A stretch of 64,000 nt of DNA from Limosilactobacillus reuteri (GCF_013694365.1 NZ_CP059275.1:1674001-1738000), one strand, 5' to 3'; shown: positions 8,071 to 18,444, counted from the stretch's first letter. Translations and numbers: made by a program. Notes: generated by a model from the sequence alone, not told the origin.

Positions 8071-8979
8071 ATGACTACAAAGATTATTATGGATACTGAT
8101 CCAGGTATTGATGACGCAGCTGCTTTAACAATGGCTATTAATGACCCATCATTAGACTTGAAATTAGTTACTACAGTTGCCGGTAACGTTACTGCTGATA
8201 AGACGACTGCTAACGCCTTGAAGATTATTCACTTCTTTGGTAAGGATATTCCAGTTGCCGCGGGTGCCAAGCAACCATTGATTAAGCCTTTTGAAGATGC
8301 TGCTCGAATTCATGGTGAATCGGGAATGCCTGGTTATGATTTCGGTGACGACTATGGTAAGCCACTTGATAAGACTGCTGTTGAAGCGCTTCATGACGCA
8401 ATCATGGCTGAAGATGAAGTCATTCTGGTGCCAACTGGTTCATACACTAACATTGCATTACTCTTTAGCGAATACCCAGAAGTAAAGAGTCATATTAAGC
8501 AAATCGTTACGATGGGTGGTTCGTTCTCCGGTGGTAACATGACCAGTGCTGCCGAATTTAACGTCTTCACCGACCCAGACGCTGCTAAAATTATGTACAA
8601 TGCAGGTGTTCCAATTGTAACTGTTGGATTGGATGTTACCTTAAAGGCGCTCTTGACTGCTGATACAATTGAAAAACTCGGTAGCCTTAATAAGACTGGT
8701 GAAATGTTGCATGGATTAATTACGCACTATAATGATGGTAATGATCAAGGTCGTCCAATGCACGATGTTAATACTATCTTCTACCTTCTTCATCCAGAAG
8801 CATTTACTACAAAGGATATGTGGGTTGATATTCAAACGGATGGTCCGGCCATCGGTGCTACTGTTGGTGACATTCGTGCTGCTTATCATGATGGTAAGAC
8901 CAACGCAAAAGTTTGCTTAGACATTGATGCTGAATACTTCAATAAGTGGTTCTTAGAAGAAGTAAGCAAAATGAAATAA
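8071..8979 (+). CDS. rih: Ribonucleoside hydrolase (IUNH family)
   Basis: This 302-residue inosine-uridine-preferring nucleoside hydrolase has the calcium-binding DTDPGIDDA motif (8-16), MGGSFSGGN near residue 147 and the HDVNT motif near 230 that completes the metal site. It cleaves nucleosides to ribose and free base in the cytoplasm. It follows a NupC transporter, so imported nucleosides are likely the substrate. I cannot tell from sequence whether it is RihA-, B- or C-like. Confidence 0.9.
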   Translation: MTTKIIMDTDPGIDDAAALTMAINDPSLDLKLVTTVAGNVTADKTTANALKIIHFFGKDIPVAAGAKQPLIKPFEDAARIHGESGMPGYDFGDDYGKPLDKTAVEALHDAIMAEDEVILVPTGSYTNIALLFSEYPEVKSHIKQIVTMGGSFSGGNMTSAAEFNVFTDPDAAKIMYNAGVPIVTVGLDVTLKALLTADTIEKLGSLNKTGEMLHGLITHYNDGNDQGRPMHDVNTIFYLLHPEAFTTKDMWVDIQTDGPAIGATVGDIRAAYHDGKTNAKVCLDIDAEYFNKWFLEEVSKMK

Positions 8980-9864
8980 ATGAAGAATATTATGATTGCT
9001 GGCGCTGGTGTATTAGGTAGTCAGATTGCATATCAAACGGCTTTATCTGGCTTTAATGTTAGTGTATATAACCACCATATTGATACCGCTGAACGACGGA
9101 TTAAGGCGTTGAAAAGTGATTATGAACGTGACTTGCATTTGACTGATAAGGAATTTCAACAGGGCCTTGATAATATTAAAGTTATTACCGATGATATTGC
9201 GACTGCAGTTAAAGATGCTGATTTAATGATTGAAGCTTTACCAGAATCGTTAGAGTTAAAGGAACAGTTTTACGAAGAGGTTTCAGGATTAGCCCCTGAA
9301 AAAACAATCTTTGCTAGCAACTCCTCTACATTTATCCCTAGCCAACTAGCTCCTTATACTGATCGGCCAGAAAAATTTCTTAATATGCACTTTGCTAACC
9401 AAATTTGGAAATTTAATGTGGTCGAAATTATGGGCACCTCCCAAACAAGTCCAGAGGTGATTGAAGAAGCTACAAAGTTTGCCCGGGAAATAAAGATGGT
9501 TCCTGTTATTCTTAATAAAGAACAACACGGGTATATTCTGAATTCCCTTTTGATTCCGTTACTTGCATCTGGTCTTAGCTTATGGGCTAAAGGAGTTGCT
9601 GATCCAGCGATGATTGATAAGGATTGGATGATTTCGACAGGTGCACCAATGGGACCATTTGGCATTTTAGATATGGTTGGTTTACGGACGGCAGCGCAAA
9701 TTGAACGGAATGCCTATGCCCAGACTAAGGATGAAAGTCATAAGGAAATTGCCGATAAGATGGAACAGATGATTCAAGAAGGGCACGAAGGAAAAGAATC
9801 GGGACAAGGATTTTACAATTATCCCAATCCAGCTTTCATGGATCCAGATTTTCTGAAGCATTAA
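8980..9864 (+). CDS. 3-hydroxyacyl-CoA dehydrogenase family protein
   Basis: This 294-residue protein has an N-terminal Rossmann fold (GAGVLGSQIAYQ, 8-19) and the C-terminal helical domain of 3-hydroxyacyl/3-hydroxybutyryl-CoA dehydrogenases. The segment LNMHFANQIW near residue 137 holds the expected catalytic histidine; the usual NHPP-type motif is replaced by HFAN. No thiolase or enoyl-CoA hydratase is nearby and lactobacilli lack beta-oxidation, so the real substrate may be another 3-hydroxy acid such as L-gulonate-like compounds. Function beyond NAD-dependent oxidation is uncertain. Confidence 0.8.
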   Translation: MKNIMIAGAGVLGSQIAYQTALSGFNVSVYNHHIDTAERRIKALKSDYERDLHLTDKEFQQGLDNIKVITDDIATAVKDADLMIEALPESLELKEQFYEEVSGLAPEKTIFASNSSTFIPSQLAPYTDRPEKFLNMHFANQIWKFNVVEIMGTSQTSPEVIEEATKFAREIKMVPVILNKEQHGYILNSLLIPLLASGLSLWAKGVADPAMIDKDWMISTGAPMGPFGILDMVGLRTAAQIERNAYAQTKDESHKEIADKMEQMIQEGHEGKESGQGFYNYPNPAFMDPDFLKH

Positions 9865-10590
9865 ATGAATCCTGAACAATTTCAACAAGCATTAGCTGAT
9901 CATGGTATCACCTTATCAGCAGAACAAATGCAACAATTTGCTGACTATTATCAATTATTAGTTGAAACTAATGAACATGTAAATTTGACACGAATTACTG
10001 AAAAGGATGAAGTGTATTTAAAGCATTTTTATGACTCAATTACAGGAGCGTTTGCTGAACCACGCTTAGAGAGTGAAGAACTGACATTATGTGATATCGG
10101 TGCTGGTGCCGGCTTTCCTTCCTTACCGTTGAAGATCGCTTTTCCGCAATTAAAGGTAACAATTGTTGATTCGTTAAATAAGCGGATTGCTTTTCTTGAA
10201 GCCTTAGTTGCCAAACTCGGTTTAACCGATGTTACTTTGATTCATGATCGAGCAGAGACTTTTAGTGCCAAGAACAGTCCATATCGGGAGAAATTCGATA
10301 TTGTTACTGCCCGTGCAGTTGCCCGCCTATCAGTTTTAAGCGAATTATGCTTGCCTGCCGCTAAAATTAGCGGGGAATTCATTGCTTATAAGGCAAGTGC
10401 AGCTCCGGAAGAACTTCAACAAGGTGGGGCAGCAATTAAACAGCTTGGTGGAAAAGTTCAAAAAACGGTGACATTGACTTTACTGGAAACTGATGAAGAA
10501 CGTAATATTATTGTGATTGATAAGATAAAGGCGACCCCTAATAAATACCCACGTCGTCCAGGATTACCAAGCAAAAAACCAATTCAATAA
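9865..10590 (+). CDS. rsmG: 16S rRNA (guanine-527-N7) methyltransferase
   Basis: This 241-residue RsmG/GidB protein methylates G527 of 16S rRNA using S-adenosylmethionine. It shows the motif I loop [14 protein letters not shown] (about 72-85), [12 protein letters not shown] and VTARAVARL with the active-site arginine. The C-terminus is basic. It is followed by noc, soj and parB, the usual order near the replication origin in Firmicutes, which supports both the call and natural order for this block. Confidence 0.95.
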   Translation: MNPEQFQQALADHGITLSAEQMQQFADYYQLLVETNEHVNLTRITEKDEVYLKHFYDSITGAFAEPRLESEELTLCDIGAGAGFPSLPLKIAFPQLKVTIVDSLNKRIAFLEALVAKLGLTDVTLIHDRAETFSAKNSPYREKFDIVTARAVARLSVLSELCLPAAKISGEFIAYKASAAPEELQQGGAAIKQLGGKVQKTVTLTLLETDEERNIIVIDKIKATPNKYPRRPGLPSKKPIQ

Positions 10591-11559
10591 ATGGCTTTTT
10601 CATTATTTGGCATTGGAAAAAATAATTCCGATAATACAAAAAATAAGGTCGTAGAAGTAAAAATTGATCAAATTATTCCTAATCGTTACCAGCCACGGAA
10701 AGTATTTGATCAAGACGGTATCCGTGAATTAGCACAAACAATTGACGAACATGGGTTGTTACAACCAATTGTTTTACGTGAATACGAACCAGCAAAATAT
10801 GAGATTATTGCTGGGGAACGTCGATACCGGGCGATGAAGCTCTTGAAGTGGGAAAAAGCGCCAGCAATAATTGAAAAGATGAGTGATCAAGAGACGGCTT
10901 CACTTGCCCTCATTGAAAATCTGCAACGGTCGCAATTGAGTCCAGTCGAAGAAGCGCAGGCCTACCGACAATTAATGGATCTGAACCATCTTACCCAATC
11001 GCAATTAGCAAAGGGAATGGGGAAGAGTCAGTCCTTTGTTGCTAACAAATTACGGTTGCTGCGTCTGATCACCCCAGTCCAAACAGCTATTTTAGATCAC
11101 CGGATTACGGAACGTCATGGTCGAGCATTATTAGATTTAGATGAAAAACAACAACGTGATATGTTAATGCGGATTGTTAATGAACGGTTAACAGTTCGGC
11201 AGACAGAAGATGAAGTTGCTCGCTTATTAGGGCGTCCGTTACCTTCAGAAATTGCAGAATTAAAAGCAGCCGCTAAGCGCAAAGAATTAGCTTCTATTGA
11301 GGATCATGCTGAAGAAACAGCAGACGTTGAAGAGGTACCAGTAGAAAAGCCTGCAGAAAAGAGGCGCTCTCCTAAACGAAAGACAGCTAAGAAGGCCCGA
11401 AGCAAAAAAACTCAGCAGGCTAATGATGCGCGTTTAGCTTTAAATACGATTAAAAAGTCAATTAAGCTGGCGACAAATGAAGGCTTTGAAATTAAAATGC
11501 ATGAGAAGGAAAACGGCGATACTTATCAATTAACAATTGAGATTCCGAAGAAACAGTAG
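10591..11559 (+). CDS. noc: Nucleoid occlusion protein Noc (ParB family)
   Basis: This 322-residue ParB-like protein has an N-terminal MAFSLFGIGKN stretch resembling the Noc membrane-binding amphipathic helix, the ParB/Srx CTPase domain (GERRYRAMKLL, IENLQRSQLSP), a DNA-binding HTH (LTQSQLAKGMGKSQSFVANKL) and a C-terminal dimerisation domain. Noc binds NBS sites and keeps the division ring off the nucleoid. Residues about 225-275 form an insert that is first acidic then very Lys/Arg-rich and alanine-proline-like, longer than in Bacillus Noc (about 283 residues). Confidence 0.88.
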   Translation: MAFSLFGIGKNNSDNTKNKVVEVKIDQIIPNRYQPRKVFDQDGIRELAQTIDEHGLLQPIVLREYEPAKYEIIAGERRYRAMKLLKWEKAPAIIEKMSDQETASLALIENLQRSQLSPVEEAQAYRQLMDLNHLTQSQLAKGMGKSQSFVANKLRLLRLITPVQTAILDHRITERHGRALLDLDEKQQRDMLMRIVNERLTVRQTEDEVARLLGRPLPSEIAELKAAAKRKELASIEDHAEETADVEEVPVEKPAEKRRSPKRKTAKKARSKKTQQANDARLALNTIKKSIKLATNEGFEIKMHEKENGDTYQLTIEIPKKQ

Positions 11560-12330
11560 ATGGGTTCTGTAATTGCCCTTGCAAATCAAAAAGGCGGTGT
11601 TGGTAAAACAACAACGAGTGTTAATTTGGGTGCATGCTTAGCTGAGACTGGCCAGCGCGTCTTATTAATTGATCTTGATCCTCAAGGAAATGCAACGAGT
11701 GGTTTGGGCGTTGAAAAACAGAATATTAAGCAAAGTATTTATGATGTTTTAATTAATGAAGTGCCATTAGAGGATGTTATTCAAAAGACAAGTCACGAGG
11801 GAGTTGACATTGCTCCAACGACGATTGCCTTATCTGGAGCTGAAGTAGAATTAACTAATTTAATGGCCCGAGAAACACGGCTTAAGGATTCTTTTGGGGA
11901 AATTCGTCAAAAATATGATTTTATTTTAATCGATTGTCCACCATCCCTGGGGCTCCTGACGATTAATGCATTTACTGCTTGTGACTCAATTCTGATTCCT
12001 GTCCAAAGTGAATACTATGCATTGGAAGGTTTAAGTCAGCTTTTAAATACCATCAAGCTTGTTCGTAAACACTTCAATCCGCAACTTAAGATTGAAGGGG
12101 TTCTTTTGACAATGTTTGACCGGCGCACAAATCTTGGACAACAGGTAAATTCTGAGGTCAAAAAGTTTTTTGGTGACCAGGTTTATGATACGATTATCCC
12201 TCGTAATGTCCGTTTATCAGAGGCACCAAGTCACGGCTTAGCAATTATTGATTATGATAAAAATTCAACGGGGGCACACGTCTACCAACAATTAGCAAAG
12301 GAAGTGTTGGCTAACCATGGCAAAGAATAA
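11560..12330 (+). CDS. soj: Chromosome partitioning ATPase Soj (ParA)
   Basis: This 256-residue ParA ATPase has the deviant Walker A motif KGGVGKTT (11-18), the switch motif LIDLDPQGNATSG and the LIDCPPSLG Walker B region. With ParB it segregates origins and regulates DnaA. The last 14 bases (12317-12330) are repeated as the first 14 of parB, showing a native overlap written twice and confirming the order soj-parB. Confidence 0.95.
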   Translation: MGSVIALANQKGGVGKTTTSVNLGACLAETGQRVLLIDLDPQGNATSGLGVEKQNIKQSIYDVLINEVPLEDVIQKTSHEGVDIAPTTIALSGAEVELTNLMARETRLKDSFGEIRQKYDFILIDCPPSLGLLTINAFTACDSILIPVQSEYYALEGLSQLLNTIKLVRKHFNPQLKIEGVLLTMFDRRTNLGQQVNSEVKKFFGDQVYDTIIPRNVRLSEAPSHGLAIIDYDKNSTGAHVYQQLAKEVLANHGKE

Positions 12331-13215
12331 ATGGCAAAGAATAAAAAAGGTGGGCTTGGTCGAGGTATTGAGGCCCTCTTTGCGGAAAATGAAGTAACTG
12401 AGCTTACGGATGAAACGGTTCAAGATATCAAGTTATCGTTAATTCATCCTAATCCCTATCAACCACGGCGAACGTTTGATAAAGAGGCGTTGGCAGAGTT
12501 AGCTTCATCGATTGAAAAATCAGGGGTGTTTCAACCAATTATTCTGCGGCAAACGGATCCAAAAATTAACCGTTATGAGCTAATCGCTGGGGAGCGACGG
12601 TTTAGAGCTTCTAAGATCGCCAAACAGAAAACTATCCCAGCAATTGTGCGTAAGATGAGCGATGACCAGATGATGGAAATCGCGGTTCTCGAAAATCTTC
12701 AACGTGAAGACCTTACACCACTTGAAGAAGCGCAAGCCTATCAGATGTTAATGGATAAATTATCATTAACGCAGGCACAGGTGGCAAGCAGATTAGGAAA
12801 GAGTCGGCCTTATATTGCCAATTACTTGCGATTACTAGGGTTACCAAAAATGATCAAAGAGTTTCTTAATACTGGCAAACTATCGATGGGTCAAGCACGG
12901 ACAATTCTCGGTTTAAAAGATAAGACAAAACTTGTTCCGCTTGCCCAACGAGCTGTCGAACAAAATCTTACAGTGCGACAATTGGAAGAGATTGTAACGC
13001 AGACTAATGGAACGGCCAAAAAGAAAGAAGAACGGCGGACACAACGAAAACCAATCTATATTCGAGAAGCTGAATCACAGTTGCAGAGTAAATTTGGTAC
13101 AAAAGTTGCTGTCGCGCAAAGTCGGAAAAAAGGCGCAGGAAAGATCGAAATACCTTATACGTCAAATGAAGACTTTACTCGAATTCTTGAATTATTAAAT
13201 ATAACCTTAGATTAA
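12331..13215 (+). CDS. parB: Chromosome partitioning protein ParB (Spo0J)
   Basis: This 294-residue ParB has an N-terminal KGGLGRGIEALF motif that stimulates Soj, the CTP-binding ParB/Srx domain with GERRFRASK and ENLQREDLTPLEEA, an HTH (TQAQVASRLGKSRPYIANYLRLL) and a C-terminal dimerisation domain. It loads on parS sites and recruits SMC. No parS-like 16-mer was looked for exhaustively in the neighbouring coding DNA. Confidence 0.95.
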   Translation: MAKNKKGGLGRGIEALFAENEVTELTDETVQDIKLSLIHPNPYQPRRTFDKEALAELASSIEKSGVFQPIILRQTDPKINRYELIAGERRFRASKIAKQKTIPAIVRKMSDDQMMEIAVLENLQREDLTPLEEAQAYQMLMDKLSLTQAQVASRLGKSRPYIANYLRLLGLPKMIKEFLNTGKLSMGQARTILGLKDKTKLVPLAQRAVEQNLTVRQLEEIVTQTNGTAKKKEERRTQRKPIYIREAESQLQSKFGTKVAVAQSRKKGAGKIEIPYTSNEDFTRILELLNITLD

Positions 13216-13413
13216 ATGACAGCATATGATAAAGGTGACATTGTAATGATGAAAAAGGCTCACCCGTGTGGAACTAACCGCTGGAAGATTACACGAGTGG
13301 GTGCAGATATTAAAATTGAATGCCAAGGATGTGGTCATATTGTCATGATGACCCGTCAAAAATTTGATAAGGGATTAAAAAAGGTTATCGAAAAAGCGGA
13401 TCAAGATGATTAA
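13216..13413 (+). CDS. DUF951 family small protein
   Basis: This 65-residue protein carries a KKAHPCGTNRWKITRVGADIK segment and a CxxC pair (CQGCGH), so it may bind zinc. DUF951 proteins sit between parB and ychF in many Firmicutes, as here. Function is unknown; a nucleic-acid or ribosome-associated role is speculation. Confidence 0.87.
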   Translation: MTAYDKGDIVMMKKAHPCGTNRWKITRVGADIKIECQGCGHIVMMTRQKFDKGLKKVIEKADQDD

Positions 13414-14511
13414 ATGTCATTAACTGCAGGAATCGTTGGCTTGCCAAACGTTGGTAAGTCAACACTTTTTAACGCAATTACTAAAGCTGGTGCCGAAATG
13501 GCTAACTACCCATTCGCAACAATCGATCCCAATGTGGGGATGGTTGAAGTTCCAGATAGTCGCCTTGACCGGATCCAGGAATTAATTCCAGCGAAGAAGA
13601 TCGTCCCAACTACCTTTGAATTTACCGATATTGCCGGAATTGTTAAGGGTGCTAGTAAAGGTGAAGGACTAGGAAACAAGTTCTTGGAAAATATTCGGCA
13701 AACTGATGCAATTGTTCATGTTGTGCGGGCATTTGATGATAATGATATTACTAGTGTTTCTGGTAAAGTGGATCCAATTGAAGATATCGATACTATCAAC
13801 TTGGAATTAGTAATGGCTGACTTAGATGCTGTTAATAAGCGCTTGGCAAAAGTACAGCGGGCTGCTAAGGGTCGTGATAAGGATGCTTTAGCGGAATTAG
13901 AAGTACTCAATAAGATTAAGCCAGTTCTTGAAGATGGCAAGGGTGTTCGCTCAATTGACTTTAGCGATGATGAACAAAAGATTGTCAAAGGGCTTTTCTT
14001 GTTAACAAGTAAGCCAGTCTTATACGTTGCTAACATTGCTGAAGAAGATATGGCAGATCCAGATAGCAACAAATACATGGATGCAATTAAAGAACACGTA
14101 AAAGATGACGGAGAAGTTATTGGCGTTGCAGCAGCTGCTGAAGAACAAATTGCCGAAATGGATGAAGCAGATAAAGCGGATTTCCTTGAAATGGAAGGCG
14201 TTACTGAACCAGGGTTGAACCGGTTGATTCGGGCAGCCTACAAGCTCTTGGGTCTTGAAACATTCTTTACTGCTGGTGGTCCTGAAACGCGGGCCTGGAC
14301 TTATAAGAAGGGCACAAAGGCTCCACAAGCAGCAGGAATTATTCACTCTGATTTCGAACGAGGATTTATTCGAGCAGAAGTAATGAGCTTTGAAGATCTT
14401 GATGAATTAGGTTCTGAATCAGCAGTAAAGGAAGCGGGGAAGCTCCGTCTTGAAGGAAAAGATTATGTAATGCAAGATGGTGATATTGTTGAATTCCGGT
14501 TCAACGTTTAA
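13414..14511 (+). CDS. ychF: Redox-regulated ATPase YchF
   Basis: This 365-residue Obg-family P-loop protein has the G1 motif GLPNVGKST (8-16), G3 DIAGIVKGAS, and in place of the GTPase NKxD motif the sequence NIAEE, as in YchF, which prefers ATP. A coiled-coil hairpin (about 120-200) and the C-terminal TGS domain follow. It binds ribosomes and modulates translation and oxidative stress. Full length. Confidence 0.95.
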   Translation: MSLTAGIVGLPNVGKSTLFNAITKAGAEMANYPFATIDPNVGMVEVPDSRLDRIQELIPAKKIVPTTFEFTDIAGIVKGASKGEGLGNKFLENIRQTDAIVHVVRAFDDNDITSVSGKVDPIEDIDTINLELVMADLDAVNKRLAKVQRAAKGRDKDALAELEVLNKIKPVLEDGKGVRSIDFSDDEQKIVKGLFLLTSKPVLYVANIAEEDMADPDSNKYMDAIKEHVKDDGEVIGVAAAAEEQIAEMDEADKADFLEMEGVTEPGLNRLIRAAYKLLGLETFFTAGGPETRAWTYKKGTKAPQAAGIIHSDFERGFIRAEVMSFEDLDELGSESAVKEAGKLRLEGKDYVMQDGDIVEFRFNV

Positions 14512-15282
14512 GTGAGTGAAGAACAACCACGGAATGCACAAGCTGGTCAACGTCAAAAACAATTAGAAAAAGAACGGCGGCAAGCGAATGGGAATGCCTT
14601 TAGCAACTATGATCTAACACGAAAAAATGAAGATTTTATGTATCAATTAAATAAACAGTTGGATCGTCTCGGTGTTCCTTCAGATAAGAAAGACTCGATG
14701 CTAAAGGAAACCATTGATAAATTGCTAGCAGGACAAAAGAAGGGGCAAACTGCGCGGGCATTATTTGGTACGCCAACTGAATATGCTAAAGAATTGAAGA
14801 ACCCAAAGCCAACTCCTGCTGAAGCAAGTAAGCAATCAATTAAGTTGTTAGCAATTGATAATATGCTGATTTTCTTGAGTATCTTTACTTTTATGTTTGG
14901 CTTAATGTTCTGGTTATCACCAGCTGCAATGCAAACAAAGAATGCTGGAAGCAGTGGTATTACTGCAATCTTAATCGTGGCGATCACTGGAGGATTGATT
15001 TTTGGTTATGTGGCTACCCAAGTTCAACCGCAAATTGATAAGAACGGTAAGCGGGTAAGTAAGAAGCCATTATGGCAACGAATCCTTTTGATAGTTGCTG
15101 GATTAGCAGCTTGGTTGATTATTTACATGCTTGTAAGTATGTTGCCAAATGTAATCAACCCGCGGCTTAATCCATGGGTCTACATTGGCATTGGGGTTAT
15201 TACGTTCATTGGGGATATGTACTTCAGGTCCAAATTTCATGTTACAGGTTCCCTTTACGGTAATCGTGCGCCACGACGTTAA
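14512..15282 (+). CDS. DUF1129 family membrane protein
   Basis: This 256-residue protein starts with GTG. The first 110 residues are charged and cytosolic (QKQLEKERRQ, then a three-helix region like the HAAS domain of DUF1700/DUF1129 proteins), followed by four hydrophobic segments (about 115-235). Members of this family follow ychF and precede guaB in lactobacilli. The biochemical role is unknown. Confidence 0.8.
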   Translation: MSEEQPRNAQAGQRQKQLEKERRQANGNAFSNYDLTRKNEDFMYQLNKQLDRLGVPSDKKDSMLKETIDKLLAGQKKGQTARALFGTPTEYAKELKNPKPTPAEASKQSIKLLAIDNMLIFLSIFTFMFGLMFWLSPAAMQTKNAGSSGITAILIVAITGGLIFGYVATQVQPQIDKNGKRVSKKPLWQRILLIVAGLAAWLIIYMLVSMLPNVINPRLNPWVYIGIGVITFIGDMYFRSKFHVTGSLYGNRAPRR

Positions 15283-15957
15283 ATGAAGTTAACGCAAGCG
15301 CAATTAGCAAAATACATGGATCACACAATGCTTAAACCAGAAGCTACCCCCGAAATGATTGATAAGACAGTTGAAGAAGCTCGTAAATACAATACAGCTT
15401 CAGTTTGTATCAATCCTTACTGGGTTAAGCGAGTTCATGAAGGATTAGAAGGTACTGATATTAACACTTGTACAGTTATCGGCTTCCCTCTCGGTGCAAC
15501 TTCAACAGAAAGCAAAGTTTTTGAAACTAAGCAGGCAATTGAAGATGGCGCCGATGAAATTGATATGGTTATCAATATCGGTGAATTAAAAGCAGGAAAT
15601 GATGATGCGGTTGTTGCTGATATCAAAGCGGTTGCTGATGCTACTCACGAAAAGGGTAAACTTCTTAAAGTTATTATTGAGAATGCTCTTCTTACTGACG
15701 AAGAAAAAGCACGTGCAAGTAAACTTACTGTAAAAGGTGATGCTGACTTTGTTAAGACTTCAACTGGTTTTTCAACTTCAGGAGCGAAGGTAGACGACGT
15801 TAAGATTATGCGTGAAGCAGTTGGACCAGACTTTAAGATTAAGGCAGCTGGTGGAATTCACAGCCTTCAAGAAGCTTACGATATGATTGAAGCTGGTGCT
15901 AACCGTTTAGGTGTTTCCGCTTCTGTTCAAATCTTAGAAGAAGCCGCAAAACAATAA
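15283..15957 (+). CDS. deoC: Deoxyribose-phosphate aldolase
   Basis: This 224-residue TIM-barrel aldolase splits 2-deoxyribose 5-phosphate to acetaldehyde and glyceraldehyde 3-phosphate. The Schiff-base lysine lies in the DFVKTSTGF motif near residue 152, and a second active-site lysine lies in FKIKAAGGI near residue 180. It stands with deoB, pdp and deoD in one catabolic group. Confidence 0.95.
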   Translation: MKLTQAQLAKYMDHTMLKPEATPEMIDKTVEEARKYNTASVCINPYWVKRVHEGLEGTDINTCTVIGFPLGATSTESKVFETKQAIEDGADEIDMVINIGELKAGNDDAVVADIKAVADATHEKGKLLKVIIENALLTDEEKARASKLTVKGDADFVKTSTGFSTSGAKVDDVKIMREAVGPDFKIKAAGGIHSLQEAYDMIEAGANRLGVSASVQILEEAAKQ

Positions 15958-17151
15958 ATGTCATATAAACGTGTTTTTGTTATTGTAATGGACTCAGTTG
16001 GTACAGGTGCCGCTCATGACGCCGCAAAGTTTGATGATGTTGGATCAGATACGCTTGGCCACGTTGGTGAGTATTACAAAGGTGCCTTGAAGTTACCAAA
16101 CCTTGGTAAATTAGGGATTAGTAATTTACGTGATACTCCGATTGAAGGTGTTCTAGTTGCTGATCCAGCTATTGGTGATTACGGTAAGATGGAAGAAATT
16201 TCTGCCGGAAAAGATAGTATGGATGGTCACTGGGAAATGATGGGTTTACCAGTAATGAAGCCATTGTCAACGTTCCCTAATGGTTTTCCACAAGAAATTG
16301 TTGATAAGCTTGAAAAATTCTCAGGACGAAAGGTTATTGTTAACAAGCCATACTCAGGGACAGAAGTAATTCATGACTATGGTGAACGTCAAATGGAGAC
16401 CGGAGAATTAATTCTCTACACGTCTGGTGATTCAGTAATGCAGATTGCTGCTCATGAAGATGTTATTCCTGTTGAGGAACTCTACAAGATTTGTGAATAT
16501 GCCCGGACACTTGTTAATGGTCCAGAATATACTGTTGGTCGGATTATTGCCCGTCCATATGTTGGTCCCGATAAAGATCACTTTACCCGGACTGCTAATC
16601 GACATGACTTTAGTTTGAAGCCAATTGGTGAGACTGATATGGATCGTCTTCGTGCAGCAGGGTACGATGTAATTGGTGTTGGTAAGATTAATGATATCTT
16701 CTCTGGTGAAGGGATCGATAAAGGATACCATAACGAAAGTAACATGGACGGAATGGATCATGTTGATGAAGTAATGAAGCAAGACTTTACCGGTTTCTGC
16801 TTTACAAACTTGGTTGATTTTGATGCAATGTACGGTCACCGTCGTAATCCAAAGGGCTTTGGTCAAGCATTAATGGACTTTGATAAGCGTCTAGGCAAAG
16901 TTCTTGATGAAATGAAGCCAGATGATCTTTTAATGGTAACTGCTGATCACGGTAATGACCCTGGCTTTAAGGGAACTGATCATACTCGTGAAAATGTTCC
17001 ATTGCTGGTTTACTCTCCTTCAATGAACAAGCCAAATCAATCCCTTGGGTTGCGGAAGACATTCTCAGACCTTGGTGCAACTATCTTAGAGAACTTTAAC
17101 GTTGAACCAGTAAAAGGTACCAGCTTCTACAAGGAAATTAGTAACGATTAA
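15958..17151 (+). CDS. deoB: Phosphopentomutase
   Basis: This 397-residue alkaline-phosphatase-superfamily enzyme converts (deoxy)ribose 1-phosphate to the 5-phosphate. The metal site is shown by [13 protein letters not shown] near the N-terminus and ADHGNDP plus TDHTRENVP near residues 327-345. The catalytic phosphothreonine lies in SDTLGH. It links the phosphorylases downstream to DeoC. Confidence 0.95.
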   Translation: MSYKRVFVIVMDSVGTGAAHDAAKFDDVGSDTLGHVGEYYKGALKLPNLGKLGISNLRDTPIEGVLVADPAIGDYGKMEEISAGKDSMDGHWEMMGLPVMKPLSTFPNGFPQEIVDKLEKFSGRKVIVNKPYSGTEVIHDYGERQMETGELILYTSGDSVMQIAAHEDVIPVEELYKICEYARTLVNGPEYTVGRIIARPYVGPDKDHFTRTANRHDFSLKPIGETDMDRLRAAGYDVIGVGKINDIFSGEGIDKGYHNESNMDGMDHVDEVMKQDFTGFCFTNLVDFDAMYGHRRNPKGFGQALMDFDKRLGKVLDEMKPDDLLMVTADHGNDPGFKGTDHTRENVPLLVYSPSMNKPNQSLGLRKTFSDLGATILENFNVEPVKGTSFYKEISND

Positions 17152-18444
17152 ATGGTTGATATCATTGACACCAAAAGAAATGGCGGAGTCCTAAGCGATG
17201 AGCAATTACAATTCTTTGTTGATGGCGTCGTTAATGGAACGATTCCTGACTATCAAATCAGTGCTCTCCTTATGGCAATCTATTTCCAGGATATGACCAA
17301 AGAAGAACAGACGAGCCTAACAATGAAGATGATGGAGTCTGGTGAACGATTAGACTTGAGCCGAATCCCTGGAATTAAGGTTGATAAACATTCAACAGGT
17401 GGTGTTGGTGATAAAGTGAGTTTGCCACTTGCAGCAATGGTTGCCGCTACAGGAATTCCGGTTCCGATGATTTCAGGTCGTGGCCTTGGTCATACAGGAG
17501 GCACGCTTGACAAGTTAGAAGCAATTCCGGGATTTCGAGTAGAACTTTCTGAAGATGAATTCATTAATCAAGTTGCTAAAGAAAAATTAGCAATTGTAGG
17601 TGCGACTGGTGAGGTTGCGCCAGCAGATAAGAAAATTTATGGATTGCGGGACGTTACTGATACTGTTGACTCGATTCCTTTAATTGCTAGTTCAATTATG
17701 AGTAAGAAGATTGCTTCTGGAACAGATGCGCTTGTAATTGATGTTAAAACTGGTACTGGTGCCTTTATGAAGACGCTTGATCAATCAAGACTACTAGCTA
17801 AAGCGTTAGTTGAGATTGGTAAACAAGCAGGATTAAAGTGTATGGCAGTAATCTCAGATATGAATCAGCCGCTTGGGAATAAAATTGGTAATGCCCTTGA
17901 AATTGAAGAATCAATTGATGTCTTAAAAGGAAAGGGACCAAAAGATCTTACTGAATTAGTCTTGGCGCTTGGTAGTTATATGGTTGTAATGGGTGAAAAA
18001 GTACAAAATACTACTGAGGCACGAAAGATGTTAGAGCAAACTATTCAGGAGGGATCAGCCCTGGAAAGGTTTGCGGCAATGATAGAAGCACAAGGTGGAG
18101 ATCCTGCTGTTGTTGATAACTACCAATTAATGCCGCAAGCTAAATACAAGATTCCTTTCAAGGCTGATCGGGATGGCGTATTGACAAAACTTTCAGCAGA
18201 TGAAGTTGGAACTGCTAGCATGTTATTAGGTGGAGGTCGTCAAAAGGCAGATGACACCCTTGACTATAGTGTAGGAATCGAATTGCACCATAAACTGGGT
18301 GACCATGTTAAAGATGGCGAACCAATTTTAACTATCTATAGTAACCGCCAAGAAATTCCAGACGTAGAACAGTTATTAAAAGAAAGTATTAAAATTAGCG
18401 ATGATGGCAAAGTACCGACGCTAATTCATGAAATTATTGAATAA
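17152..18444 (+). CDS. pdp: Pyrimidine-nucleoside phosphorylase
   Basis: This 430-residue NP-II family phosphorylase releases pyrimidine base and (deoxy)ribose 1-phosphate from uridine or thymidine. The phosphate site is KHSTGGVGDKVS (about 79-90), followed by SGRGLGHTGGTLDK. The C-terminal PYNP domain is complete. It could equally be named deoA; the length and the Firmicute setting favour the broad-specificity Pdp. Confidence 0.92.
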   Translation: MVDIIDTKRNGGVLSDEQLQFFVDGVVNGTIPDYQISALLMAIYFQDMTKEEQTSLTMKMMESGERLDLSRIPGIKVDKHSTGGVGDKVSLPLAAMVAATGIPVPMISGRGLGHTGGTLDKLEAIPGFRVELSEDEFINQVAKEKLAIVGATGEVAPADKKIYGLRDVTDTVDSIPLIASSIMSKKIASGTDALVIDVKTGTGAFMKTLDQSRLLAKALVEIGKQAGLKCMAVISDMNQPLGNKIGNALEIEESIDVLKGKGPKDLTELVLALGSYMVVMGEKVQNTTEARKMLEQTIQEGSALERFAAMIEAQGGDPAVVDNYQLMPQAKYKIPFKADRDGVLTKLSADEVGTASMLLGGGRQKADDTLDYSVGIELHHKLGDHVKDGEPILTIYSNRQEIPDVEQLLKESIKISDDGKVPTLIHEIIE

